Below are positions 8,288-15,819 of a DNA stretch of 51,547 nt, piece by piece; position 1 is the first letter of the stretch, and each line of letters opens with the position of its first letter. Below the pieces are notes generated by a model. It ran no database searches and had not been told where the DNA came from. It worked only from the letters and a program-made list of their open reading frames with translations. The DNA is from an uncultured Clostridium sp. (GTDB lineage Bacteria > Bacillota > Clostridia > Clostridiales > Clostridiaceae), in contig NZ_CAKVKB010000012.1 of the NCBI RefSeq assembly GCF_934754915.1, positions 1 through 51,547 of the forward strand, in the 5' to 3' direction. The translations under genes and the position numbers were made by a program.

Positions 8288-9088
8288 CTATTCTTCAGGA
8301 GCAATAAATTTTTTTGTTATTAGGGTTAGAATTAATATTATTACAGAAGTAAGCGCTATTGTTCCCCCAGGAGCACTATTCATGTAATATGAAAGAACCA
8401 AACCAGCCATTACATCTATGAATCCGAAAAATATGGATAGAAGAAGAGTTTTGGTAAATCCTCGTTTAAGCTGCATTGCTGTAGCAACTGGAACAACTAT
8501 TATTGATGAGACTACAAGGATTCCCATTATCCTGATTGATAGTGAAATTGTTGCACCTACAAGTATTGTAAATACATAATTGATTAATTTTACATTGATT
8601 CCAGCTGTCTCAGCACCACTTTCATCAAAAGTAACATATATAAGCTTATCATAAATCAATATAAGAGCTAAAAGACATATTGCACCTACAATTGCAATTA
8701 AAATTATATCTGAAGAGGTAACTGTAAGAATACTTCCAAATAAAAATGATTCAACTTTAGCTGTAGCTTTTCCACTACTTGTTAAAATTATTGCAATACC
8801 TAAACTTAATGTTAGAACTATAGACATAACAAGTTCTGCATATTTTTTATAATATGTTCTGAGGTATTCAATTACAATAGCACAAACTGTTGTAAATATG
8901 AATGCAGTGAGAAGTGGATTTGTCCCCAAAACAAGTCCAATTGCAACTCCTGCAAAAGAAGAGTGGGATAATGTATCACCAATCATTGAATAACGCCTAA
9001 GCACAATAAAAAGTCCTATGAATGGACATAATATTGAAACAATAAATCCAGCAGCAAAGGCATTCTGCATAAAACTTAATTCAAACAT
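8288..9088 (-). CDS. znuB: Metal (zinc/manganese) ABC transporter permease, ZnuB type
   Basis: A 266-residue ABC-3 family integral membrane protein with about eight hydrophobic helices. The family-typical N-terminal block GLFIVLRRYSMIGDTLSHSS contacts the ATPase, and GILVVSSIIVVPVATAMQL lies in the C-terminal half. It forms the membrane channel of a Zn2+ or Mn2+ importer with the ATPase encoded 24 bp upstream. No substrate-binding protein is in the operon or window, so the metal is not fixed. The ribosome-binding site is weak (GAAAGG about 10 bases from the ATG). Its convergent neighbour is the Fur-family regulator, a likely controller. Confidence 0.88.
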   Translation of the reverse strand: MFELSFMQNAFAAGFIVSILCPFIGLFIVLRRYSMIGDTLSHSSFAGVAIGLVLGTNPLLTAFIFTTVCAIVIEYLRTYYKKYAELVMSIVLTLSLGIAIILTSSGKATAKVESFLFGSILTVTSSDIILIAIVGAICLLALILIYDKLIYVTFDESGAETAGINVKLINYVFTILVGATISLSIRIMGILVVSSIIVVPVATAMQLKRGFTKTLLLSIFFGFIDVMAGLVLSYYMNSAPGGTIALTSVIILILTLITKKFIAPEE

Positions 9089-9112
9089 TTTTCTCGTACC
9101 TTTCTTAAATCT

Positions 9113-9784
9113 TTATACTATATTGGATATAGAATTTTCGCATTCTAAAAGTTTAATAAATTCATTTTTTGTATATAATTTTATATTTCCGTTGTTAAGT
9201 TTTAATATATGAGTAGAATATTTTAAAGCAATTTTTGTATTGTGCTCTACAGAAATTATTGTTTTTCCATGATTTTTATTTAGGTCTTGAAGTAAAGGAT
9301 AAATTTCATTTTGACTTTTTTCATCTACACCAGTAGAAGGTTCATCTAATATTATAAGATCAGGATTACCAAGAAGAGCTCTTGCAATAAATATTCTCTG
9401 TTGCTGTCCTCCAGATAGATTTCCAATAAGATTATTTTTAAAATCACTCATGCTTACTTTTTCTAAAACATCAGAAATAGCTTTTGGATCTTTTAATTTT
9501 ATTGCTTTTAAATGAGAAGATAAAACTTCTGTAACTGTTATAGGAAATTCCTTGTTAAAACTATCAATTCTCTGAGGGACATAAGAAATTTTTTTTGTAT
9601 CTATTTCAATAGAACCACTGTCAGGTTTTAATAGGCCTAATATTAATTTTATAAGAGTGCTTTTGCAGCTTCCGTTTTCTCCTAAAACAGAGAGATACAT
9701 TCCTGATTTAATTTCTAGATTTATATCTTTTAATAAATCATTTCCTTTCACATATGAAAATGACATATTGTTTATTTTAATCAA
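9113..9784 (-). CDS. znuC: Metal ABC transporter ATPase, ZnuC type, with atypical Walker A
   Basis: An ATPase of about 223 residues that powers the ZnuB-type permease. The signature LSGGQQQR, Walker B LIILDEPSTGVD and the H-loop SVEHN are intact. Walker A reads GENGSCKST: the Gly immediately before the catalytic Lys is Cys (codon TGC, one base from GGC), which is very rare in ABC ATPases and may weaken ATP binding. Start choice: a TTG at 9784 lies 8 bases after AAGGAG. A longer frame to TTG 9811 would begin before this ribosome-binding site, inside a dispersed repeat. It is the first gene of the two-gene znuC-znuB operon. Confidence 0.86.
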   Translation of the reverse strand: MIKINNMSFSYVKGNDLLKDINLEIKSGMYLSVLGENGSCKSTLIKLILGLLKPDSGSIEIDTKKISYVPQRIDSFNKEFPITVTEVLSSHLKAIKLKDPKAISDVLEKVSMSDFKNNLIGNLSGGQQQRIFIARALLGNPDLIILDEPSTGVDEKSQNEIYPLLQDLNKNHGKTIISVEHNTKIALKYSTHILKLNNGNIKLYTKNEFIKLLECENSISNIV

Positions 9785-9808
9785 AAAATCAGCTCCTTGA
9801 TTTAATAT

Positions 9809-9900
9809 CAATTAACAATAAATGAAATTTACTTCAATACATGTAAAATATTAAAGAAATCTTGAAAATATTTAATCCCCTATTGTCAATTGTACACATA
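9809..9900 (+). repeat. Dispersed intergenic repeat copy (R2)
   Basis: Contains the family blocks TTCAATACATGTAAAATA, TTAAAGAAATCTTGAAAATA and ATTGTCAATTGTACA in the standard order. The left end (TTGCAAGAT) is missing. It sits in the divergent znuC/dltD spacer and touches the upstream side of znuC. Confidence 0.65.
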
Positions 9901-9994
9901 TACTAATGCTTATTATACATCTATATGCAAATCATTTGCAATACCCACACAAAAATATTTGCATAGTATTATGTTTCAAATAATTCCACATATG

Positions 9995-10023
9995 TTGAAT
10001 AATACATTTGATAGGTATAAAAT
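9995..10023 (+). promoter_or_regulatory. Candidate dlt operon promoter
   Basis: TTGAAT (9995-10000), a 17-base spacer and TAAAAT (10018-10023) lie 31 bases upstream of the dltD ATG. Both boxes are imperfect, so this is tentative. Confidence 0.35.
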
Positions 10024-10053
10024 TATGTTTGGAAAAAATTAAAGGAGGATATT

Positions 10054-11241
10054 ATGATAAGGAAAGTTATATGTCTGATAATTCCTTTTATTGTGACAGT
10101 AATTACTGTTGTGATAATAAATAATTTTCTTGACAACAATATAAATGAGATGTTAGAGAAAAAAGAATTGTCATGGGCATCAAAAGAATATAATAGTGTT
10201 TACAAAGACAAAGGAGTAAGGTTTAATAATTATTTCGCAGACAACGATTATATATTACTTCAGGCAACTTCAGAATTAAATGTAAAAATTCCACAGGCAC
10301 CTATGAAATTTTTTCCTATTGAAGGAATGAATGATGTTGAAACTGTAGGAATTCAGGGGGGACAAAGTATTGTCCATTTGTCTGTAATAGGAAGTGAAAG
10401 TAGAAAGAATAAAAATAGAAAAGTTGCATTAATAGTTTCACTTCAATGGTTTTACAATAAAGATGGCATGACGGCTGATGATTTTCAAAGCACTTTTTCA
10501 CCAGTTCAATTTTATAGTTTTATGGATAATGAGAAAATATCAGATAAAAATAAATATAGATATGCAGTACGGATAAATGATTTACTAAAAGGCACTTCTC
10601 AATATTCTCCAGAAAAATTGTATGCAAAGTTATATATAAATAAAAGTGTATTAAGCAGGATGGTAAAATATATATTCGAACCATATTTTCTTATGAGAAA
10701 GCAGAGTGTTACTCTTAAGGATAAAGGTCTCTTATACAAAAAATTAAAAACCTTGAATGATAAAGAAGTAACTACAGAATTTAGGAAAATTGATTGGGAT
10801 GAAGAATATGAAAAATCTTATGAAGAAGGTAAAGAAAGCATAACCAATAATGATTATATGGTATATGATGATTATTATAATAAATATAAACCAGATTTAG
10901 AATTGCATAAAAATTATTTAAAAGATAGAGATATACTTAATTCAAAAGAATATGATGATTTTCAGCTATATTTGGATGTGTGCAGTGATATGGGAATAAA
11001 ACCATATATTATATTGATGCCTACAAATGGTAAATGGTATGATGAATTAGGAATTAAAAAAGAAAATCGTGATGAATTTTATGCAAAGTTAGAAAAAATA
11101 AGTGAAGATAACGGATGTGAAGTGCTGAATTTTTCTGATCGTGAATATGAACCATATTTTATGTATGATGGAACACATTTTGGATGGAAAGGGTGGCTTG
11201 AAGTAGATGAGCAGCTTTATAAACATTTCCAAAATAGATAA
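10054..11241 (+). CDS. dltD: D-alanyl transfer protein DltD
   Basis: A 395-residue protein with one N-terminal membrane anchor (about 5-24) and an extracytoplasmic SGNH-like domain. The probable catalytic Ser is Ser73 in LLQATSEL (family pattern GSSEL), and the Asp-His pair is in YDGTHFGWKGW (Asp372, His375). DltD finishes D-alanyl transfer to (lipo)teichoic acid outside the membrane. The change of the Gly/Ser before the nucleophile to Thr is a mild deviation. It is the first gene of the operon (order D-X-A-B-C, dltD first as in C. difficile). AAAGGAGG lies 6 bases before the ATG. Confidence 0.88.
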   Translation: MIRKVICLIIPFIVTVITVVIINNFLDNNINEMLEKKELSWASKEYNSVYKDKGVRFNNYFADNDYILLQATSELNVKIPQAPMKFFPIEGMNDVETVGIQGGQSIVHLSVIGSESRKNKNRKVALIVSLQWFYNKDGMTADDFQSTFSPVQFYSFMDNEKISDKNKYRYAVRINDLLKGTSQYSPEKLYAKLYINKSVLSRMVKYIFEPYFLMRKQSVTLKDKGLLYKKLKTLNDKEVTTEFRKIDWDEEYEKSYEEGKESITNNDYMVYDDYYNKYKPDLELHKNYLKDRDILNSKEYDDFQLYLDVCSDMGIKPYIILMPTNGKWYDELGIKKENRDEFYAKLEKISEDNGCEVLNFSDREYEPYFMYDGTHFGWKGWLEVDEQLYKHFQNR

Positions 11242-11325
11242 TTAACTTAAATAATATATAGTTGCTTGAAAGATATAGAGAATAATAGTGAATTATTATT
11301 ATAAATGAAGGGGTGTTTTTTATAC

Positions 11326-11466
11326 ATGAAAAATTTCACAGAAATTTTAAAAGAAAATAAGGATATATGCGTGAGTTTATTGATATCTGTAATAATAGCA
11401 ATAGCTATTATGTTAGTAATATTTGAACCTTTTAACGAGATACCATTTATATACAATCAATTTTAA
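11326..11466 (+). CDS. dltX: DltX, small membrane protein of the D-alanylation pathway
   Basis: A 46-residue open frame between dltD and dltA, too short for most gene callers. It has one hydrophobic helix (about 17-33, SLLISVIIAIAIMLVIF) and ends in PFIYNQF, the C-terminal FIYxxF motif that marks DltX in Gram-positive dlt operons. DltX is reported to act with DltB and DltD, its C-terminus passing the D-alanyl group across the membrane. GGGGTG lies 10 bases before the ATG, and dltA begins 13 bases after the stop, so it is cotranscribed and probably essential for the pathway. Confidence 0.85.
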   Translation: MKNFTEILKENKDICVSLLISVIIAIAIMLVIFEPFNEIPFIYNQF

Positions 11467-11479
11467 GGAAGTGTTATAC

Positions 11480-12994
11480 ATGAAGATTTTAAAAAGTATT
11501 AAAAGATTTGCAGAAACTGATAGAAAAGCTTTGATTTGCGATGGAGAATCAATGAGTTATAAAGAATTAGATAATATATCTGATGCAATTGCAGCTTTTA
11601 TTTTAAGAGAATTTGGAATGGATAGAACTCCAGTTGTATTATATGGCAATAAGGAAAATTTAATGATGGCAGTTATGATGGCAGCATTAAAATCTGGAAG
11701 AGCATATGTTCCAATTGATATAAGTTATCCAAAGGAAAGAGTAGAGACAATAATGTCCGAAGTTCATCCTAAAGTATTGTTTGATTTTAGTGAAGGAAAT
11801 GAGTTTAATGGCACAAGGGTACTAAGAAAAGATGATGTGGATTCAATTGTTAAAGAATGTAAAAATATTAAAGTAAAAGAAGAAAACTGGGTTAAAGGTG
11901 ATGAAAATGCATATATATTGTTTACATCGGGAAGTACAGGAAAACCAAAGGGTGTACAGATAAGCAGTAATAATTTAGATAATTTTGTTGATTGGATTGG
12001 AGAATACTTAAAACTTGATGAAAGTGAAGAAATTTTTATGAATCAGGCTGCTTATTCATTTGATTTATCTGTTACTTCAATATATCCAGGATTATGTTAT
12101 GGAAAAACTCTTCATGGACTTTCTAAGAAGACTTTATCAAATTTAAAAAATATGTTTGATGATATAAGTAAATCTAATATTAATTTATGGGTATCTACTC
12201 CATCATTTGCAGGAATGTGTGTAGCTCAAGATAATTTTAATGCAGAAATGCTGCCACAGTTAAAAGCTATGGTTTTTGTAGGAGAAGTACTTCCTAAAAC
12301 TTTATGTGAAGAACTTTTAAATAGATTTCCCAATACAAGGATAATAAATGGGTATGGACCTACAGAAGCTACAGTTGCTATATCTATAAACGATATGAAT
12401 AGAAGTCTGTTAGAACAAGAAGGAAGTCTTCCTATTGGACATCCTATGAAGAATTCAATAGTAAAAATCTGTGATGAAAATGGAGATGAAGTAAAAGAAG
12501 GACAAAAGGGAGAAATAGTAATTATAGGTCCAAGTGTAAGCAAGGGATATTTTAATAATGAGGAAAAAACCAATAAGTCATTTTTTTATGCTGATTATAA
12601 AGGAAGCAAATGCAGAGCATATAAAACTGGAGATTTAGGATATTATAAAAATGGGAATATGTATTATTGTGGCAGAATAGATTTTCAAATAAAGCTTAAT
12701 GGGTATAGAATTGAAATTGAAGATATAGAAAATAATTTGATAAAGGTATCTAATGTTAAGAATGCAGCTGTTGTACCTGTTAAAAAAGATAACAAAATAG
12801 CATATCTAACTGCATTTGTTCAATTGAAGGAGGACAATGGATTAAGTGGATTAAAAAATGGTATTTCTATAAAAAAAGAATTAGGCACATTGATACCATC
12901 ATATATGGTTCCGAGAAATGTAAAAATAGTAAAAGGATTTCCTACAAATGTGAATGGAAAGATTGATAGAAAAAAACTTTTGGAGGAAGTATAA
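11480..12994 (+). CDS. dltA: D-alanine--D-alanyl carrier protein ligase DltA
   Basis: A 504-residue adenylating enzyme that activates D-alanine with ATP and loads it on DltC in the cytoplasm. Core motifs: the P-loop FTSGSTGKPKG (148-158), NGYGPTEATV (290-299), TGDLGYYKNGN, GRIDFQIKLNGYRIE and the C-terminal catalytic Lys in NVNGKIDRKKL. The frame is open back to 11423, but AAGGAAGTG is placed for ATG 11480, and starting earlier would overlap dltX. Its stop (TAA 12992-12994) overlaps the dltB start by one base, which suggests translational coupling. Confidence 0.95.
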   Translation: MKILKSIKRFAETDRKALICDGESMSYKELDNISDAIAAFILREFGMDRTPVVLYGNKENLMMAVMMAALKSGRAYVPIDISYPKERVETIMSEVHPKVLFDFSEGNEFNGTRVLRKDDVDSIVKECKNIKVKEENWVKGDENAYILFTSGSTGKPKGVQISSNNLDNFVDWIGEYLKLDESEEIFMNQAAYSFDLSVTSIYPGLCYGKTLHGLSKKTLSNLKNMFDDISKSNINLWVSTPSFAGMCVAQDNFNAEMLPQLKAMVFVGEVLPKTLCEELLNRFPNTRIINGYGPTEATVAISINDMNRSLLEQEGSLPIGHPMKNSIVKICDENGDEVKEGQKGEIVIIGPSVSKGYFNNEEKTNKSFFYADYKGSKCRAYKTGDLGYYKNGNMYYCGRIDFQIKLNGYRIEIEDIENNLIKVSNVKNAAVVPVKKDNKIAYLTAFVQLKEDNGLSGLKNGISIKKELGTLIPSYMVPRNVKIVKGFPTNVNGKIDRKKLLEEV

Positions 12995-14151
12995 TGAAAA
13001 TTACACAGTATGGTGATTATTTTTATCTATACATTTTATTTATAACTTTCATTCCTGCCATAGTATTAGGGTTATCATGTAAAAAAGTAAAATATTATGG
13101 AATTATTGCATCAATTGTTATGATATGTGTTATAATGGGAAAAAATATAAGTAGTATACTTTTTGCAGCATTTTTTATTGGTGAAACATTTTTAATATAT
13201 GTATATTTAAGTATAAGAAAAAAAACAGATAATAAGTATATATACTTTGCATTTTTATTTTGTTCTATACTTCCCCTTATAATAGTAAAAGTAGCAGGAA
13301 TAACAAAATATGCATCTATGATAGGGTTTGTAGGACTGTCCTATATAAATTTTAAAGTCATTCAGATGATAATTGAAATTTATGATGGAAGAATAAAAAA
13401 GGTCAATTTTTTTGAATATACTTACTTTATTATATTTTTTCCTACTTTGAGTTCAGGTCCTATTGATAGATGGAAAAGATTTGAGGATAATTTAAATGAG
13501 TCTGTAGAAAGAAAAGACTATATAGATATTTATCTTATACCAGGTATAGAAAAAATATTTATAGCAATAGCTTATAAATTTATAATTGCATATCTTATAC
13601 ACACATATTGGCTTTTAAGAATTCCTACAGAGGTGAATTTTATAAACAGTTTAAATTATATGTATGCTTATACAATGTATTTATTCTTTGATTTTGCAGG
13701 ATATAGCTTATTTGCTGTAGGGACAAGTTATATTTTTGGAATTAAGACACCTGATAATTTTAATAAGCCATTTATCAGTAAAGATATGAAGGAATTTTGG
13801 ACAAGATGGCACATATCATTATCAAGATGGTTTGGAGATTATATTTTTTCAAGATTTGTATTAAATTCCATGAGGAAAAAAAGATTTAAAAATAGATTTA
13901 TAGCATCTCATGTAGCTCAAATTATAACTATGTTTGTAATGGGATTATGGCATGGACTTACAGCATATTATATCATTTATGGATTATATCAAGGTATACT
14001 TTTGGTTATTACAGATATTTATGAGAGAAAATCTAAATATTATAAAAAACATAAAAAAGAAAAATGGTTTCAATATGCACAGACTATATTGACATTTCAC
14101 ATAGTTTGTTTTGGAATGTTGATATTTTCAGGATATTTATTTAATAAATAA
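12994..14151 (+). CDS. dltB: D-alanyl transfer membrane protein DltB (MBOAT family)
   Basis: A 385-residue polytopic membrane O-acyltransferase with about 11 hydrophobic helices. MBOAT landmarks: FWTRWHISLSRWFGDY (conserved His273) and GLWHGLTAYY, whose His320 is the active-site residue in the membrane funnel. FFPTLSSGPIDRW at about 148-160 is also conserved in DltB. It accepts D-alanine from DltC and passes it outwards with DltX and DltD. The start overlaps the dltA stop; dltC follows 14 bp later. Confidence 0.94.
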   Translation: MKITQYGDYFYLYILFITFIPAIVLGLSCKKVKYYGIIASIVMICVIMGKNISSILFAAFFIGETFLIYVYLSIRKKTDNKYIYFAFLFCSILPLIIVKVAGITKYASMIGFVGLSYINFKVIQMIIEIYDGRIKKVNFFEYTYFIIFFPTLSSGPIDRWKRFEDNLNESVERKDYIDIYLIPGIEKIFIAIAYKFIIAYLIHTYWLLRIPTEVNFINSLNYMYAYTMYLFFDFAGYSLFAVGTSYIFGIKTPDNFNKPFISKDMKEFWTRWHISLSRWFGDYIFSRFVLNSMRKKRFKNRFIASHVAQIITMFVMGLWHGLTAYYIIYGLYQGILLVITDIYERKSKYYKKHKKEKWFQYAQTILTFHIVCFGMLIFSGYLFNK

Positions 14152-14165
14152 GGAGAGGATTTAAG

Positions 14166-14396
14166 ATGAAAGAAAAAGTATTAGAAATATTTATTGATGT
14201 TACAGGAAATGATGAAATAGCAGAAGATTTAGACTTAAATTTATTTGATGCTGGATTACTTGATTCTCTTGCAATCATTGAAGTGTTATTACAGATTGAA
14301 GAAAAGCTAGGAATAAAACTTCAGCCAACAGATTTAGAAAGAGAGGATATGTCTACTGTAAATAAAATGACAGCATTCTTAGAAAATAGAAAATAA
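14166..14396 (+). CDS. dltC: D-alanine carrier protein DltC
   Basis: A 76-residue acyl-carrier-type protein, acidic and helical. Ser34 in DAGLLDSLAIIE is the 4'-phosphopantetheine attachment site (family DSL motif). It carries D-alanine as a thioester from DltA to DltB. AAGGAGAGG lies 7 bases before the ATG. It is the last gene of the dlt operon, followed by a hairpin terminator. Confidence 0.93.
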   Translation: MKEKVLEIFIDVTGNDEIAEDLDLNLFDAGLLDSLAIIEVLLQIEEKLGIKLQPTDLEREDMSTVNKMTAFLENRK

Positions 14397-14408
14397 TTTA
14401 TATAAATT

Positions 14409-14446
14409 ATCAAAGGACATCAAGAAAATTTCGATGTCCTTTTGAT
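14409..14446. terminator. dlt operon terminator
   Basis: ATCAAAGGACATC pairs with GATGTCCTTTTGAT (one bulged T) around an AT-rich loop. Convergent with the following minus-strand gene, so it probably serves both. Confidence 0.75.
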
Positions 14447-14487
14447 TTATATATAAATAAAATTAAAAGCAATTGTATCTTCCAGTG

Positions 14488-14916
14488 TCAATTCTGTTTC
14501 TCTATGGGGTTGGAAATATCTGAGATCTCAACGAGATGCCAGCTCTGATTATTATCTTTAGAGAAGTTTCCAATAATAGATATAGTATGATGTGGTTTAG
14601 ACTTTGAAAGACCAGAAGCTTCTACAGTAGCATTGTTTCCATCACAGCTTATAAGTGTCATGTATTTAACACGAAGAAGACTATTATCTGTATTGCTTTT
14701 AGTAAAAGCATATTCTACAGCATACGAAAGGTCTTTTGAATCTTTCGAAAGATAAAAATTTTGAGTTATAAAATATGAGCTTATAACTATCAATACTATG
14801 GAAATAATAGAATATATAGAGCTATTTTTGTGAAATTTATTTTTTGTTTTTTTAATGGATTTTGACTTTTGATATTTATAAATTGTAGGCTTTTGTTCTG
14901 ATAAATTAGCATTCAT
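14488..14916 (-). CDS. Hypothetical single-span membrane protein
   Basis: A 142-residue protein of unknown family. The N-terminus (about 1-33) is Lys-rich and cytoplasmic. One hydrophobic helix lies at about 34-52 (IYSIISIVLIVISSYFI). The outer part, about 90 residues, contains ATVEASGLSKSKPHHTISIIG and a Trp near the end, and could be a small extracytoplasmic beta domain. The topology is that of a membrane-anchored surface protein. GGAGG lies 6 bases before the ATG. It is monocistronic, and its upstream side abuts a full-length dispersed repeat. Confidence 0.65.
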   Translation of the reverse strand: MNANLSEQKPTIYKYQKSKSIKKTKNKFHKNSSIYSIISIVLIVISSYFITQNFYLSKDSKDLSYAVEYAFTKSNTDNSLLRVKYMTLISCDGNNATVEASGLSKSKPHHTISIIGNFSKDNNQSWHLVEISDISNPIEKQN

Positions 14917-14942
14917 AAAAAACCTCCAGAATATATTAGATA

Positions 14943-15057
14943 TTGCAAGATTAAAATCACATCCCGATTTTATTCAATACATGCAAAAACTTTAAAGGAA
15001 TATTAAAAAGATTTCCTCATTCATTGTCAATTGTACATTGTGCATTGTCAATTGTAA
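14943..15057 (+). repeat. Dispersed intergenic repeat, full-length copy (R3)
   Basis: Carries all family blocks in order: TTGCAAGATTAAAAT, TTCAATACATG, an AAAGGAATATTAAAAAGATTTC hairpin-like block (degenerate), CATTCATTGTCAATTGTACA and a second CATTGTCAATTGTAAT. About 115 bp. It is one of two copies with both ends present; the other is at 22884. Confidence 0.75.
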
Positions 15058-15185
15058 TATATATTATAAATTAAGTCTTAAATGAATATTAACATAATAT
15101 GGATAAAAGTTAAATTAAAATCATATGCCTTAATTTATTCGTATATGATAAATTTTATCTTCAATAGATACGAAACTTACTTTTT

Positions 15186-15194
15186 TGATATAAT
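15186..15194 (+). promoter_or_regulatory. Extended -10 promoter for the 15298 gene
   Basis: TGATATAAT: TG one base before a perfect TATAAT at 15189-15194. It predicts a leader of about 95 nt before the ATG. Confidence 0.45.
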
Positions 15195-15297
15195 CTAAAA
15201 GTGATCATAAATAATAGTATGGAAATAGCATATTGTGTTAAAATTAGTTAAAAAGACTTATAGAAAAAATAAAATTTAACAGGATGGTGTAAATATT

Positions 15298-15702
15298 ATG
15301 GATTTTTCAAGCTTAGTATTAATGGAAAAAGATAAAGAGACAGGGTTTATAAAAAAGGAATTAGGAAGTTTTGAAGTGAATGAAGGCGCTTTATACGTAA
15401 AAAAACTTTTTGTTTTGGATGGAACTGTGTATATGTATTTTGATACAAATAAAAATGTAGAAGAATGGGAATACTCAGCTATATATGATTTGTTTGATGT
15501 AGAACCTTTTGAAGAAAAGGGGTATGAAGTTACAGAAGATTTAGATGAATATAATCCAACATATATAATAAACTTTAAATATGATGAAGACTATGAAGTT
15601 ATGAAAGAAAAAATAGATGAATGCATATCTATTATAACTGAAGAAATGAGCAAAGTATTTGAAGCCATTAAAGGTAAAGAAGCAGAGTATTCAGAAGAAT
15701 AA
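15298..15702 (+). CDS. Conserved small acidic clostridial protein (possibly DUF6762)
   Basis: A 134-residue, strongly acidic cytoplasmic protein with no membrane segment. It opens MDFSSLVLMEKDKETGFIKK and continues with YMYFDTNKNVEEWEYSAIYDLF, which I recall from a clostridial family of unknown function (DUF6762); that assignment is from memory. The C-terminal third (about 95-134) looks helical. The ribosome-binding site AGGATGGTG is about 8 bases from the ATG. It has its own promoter and repeat R4 lies directly downstream. No function is known to me. Confidence 0.65.
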   Translation: MDFSSLVLMEKDKETGFIKKELGSFEVNEGALYVKKLFVLDGTVYMYFDTNKNVEEWEYSAIYDLFDVEPFEEKGYEVTEDLDEYNPTYIINFKYDEDYEVMKEKIDECISIITEEMSKVFEAIKGKEAEYSEE

Positions 15703-15727
15703 TTTATTGGAAAACAATATAAACAAT

Positions 15728-15789
15728 AAAAGAAATCTTGAAGAGATTTCTTCATTCATTGTTAATTGTCAATTGTACATTGTAAATTT
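15728..15789 (+). repeat. Dispersed intergenic repeat, right-half copy (R4)
   Basis: An AAAGAAATCTTGAAGAGATTTC hairpin (10-bp arms) is followed by TTCATTCATTGTTAATTG and TCAATTGTACATTG. The left half is absent. The copy lies immediately upstream of pepF and creates a spurious in-frame TTG (15766) upstream of the true pepF start. Confidence 0.75.
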
Positions 15790-15819
15790 GTAAGATTAAT
15801 TGAAGAAGGAGTGAAAATA

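Larger units (their letters stand above)
14917..15297. other. Divergent intergenic region with a full-length repeat and a promoter
   Basis: This 381-bp gap holds the full-length repeat copy R3 at 14943-15057 and an extended -10 promoter at 15186-15194 for the rightward gene. I see nothing else in it. Confidence 0.6.

Noticed and set aside
15766..15819. N-terminal extension of PepF from TTG 15766
   Set aside because: It is translated dispersed-repeat sequence; the AAGGAG ribosome-binding site lies downstream of it and points to GTG 15820.
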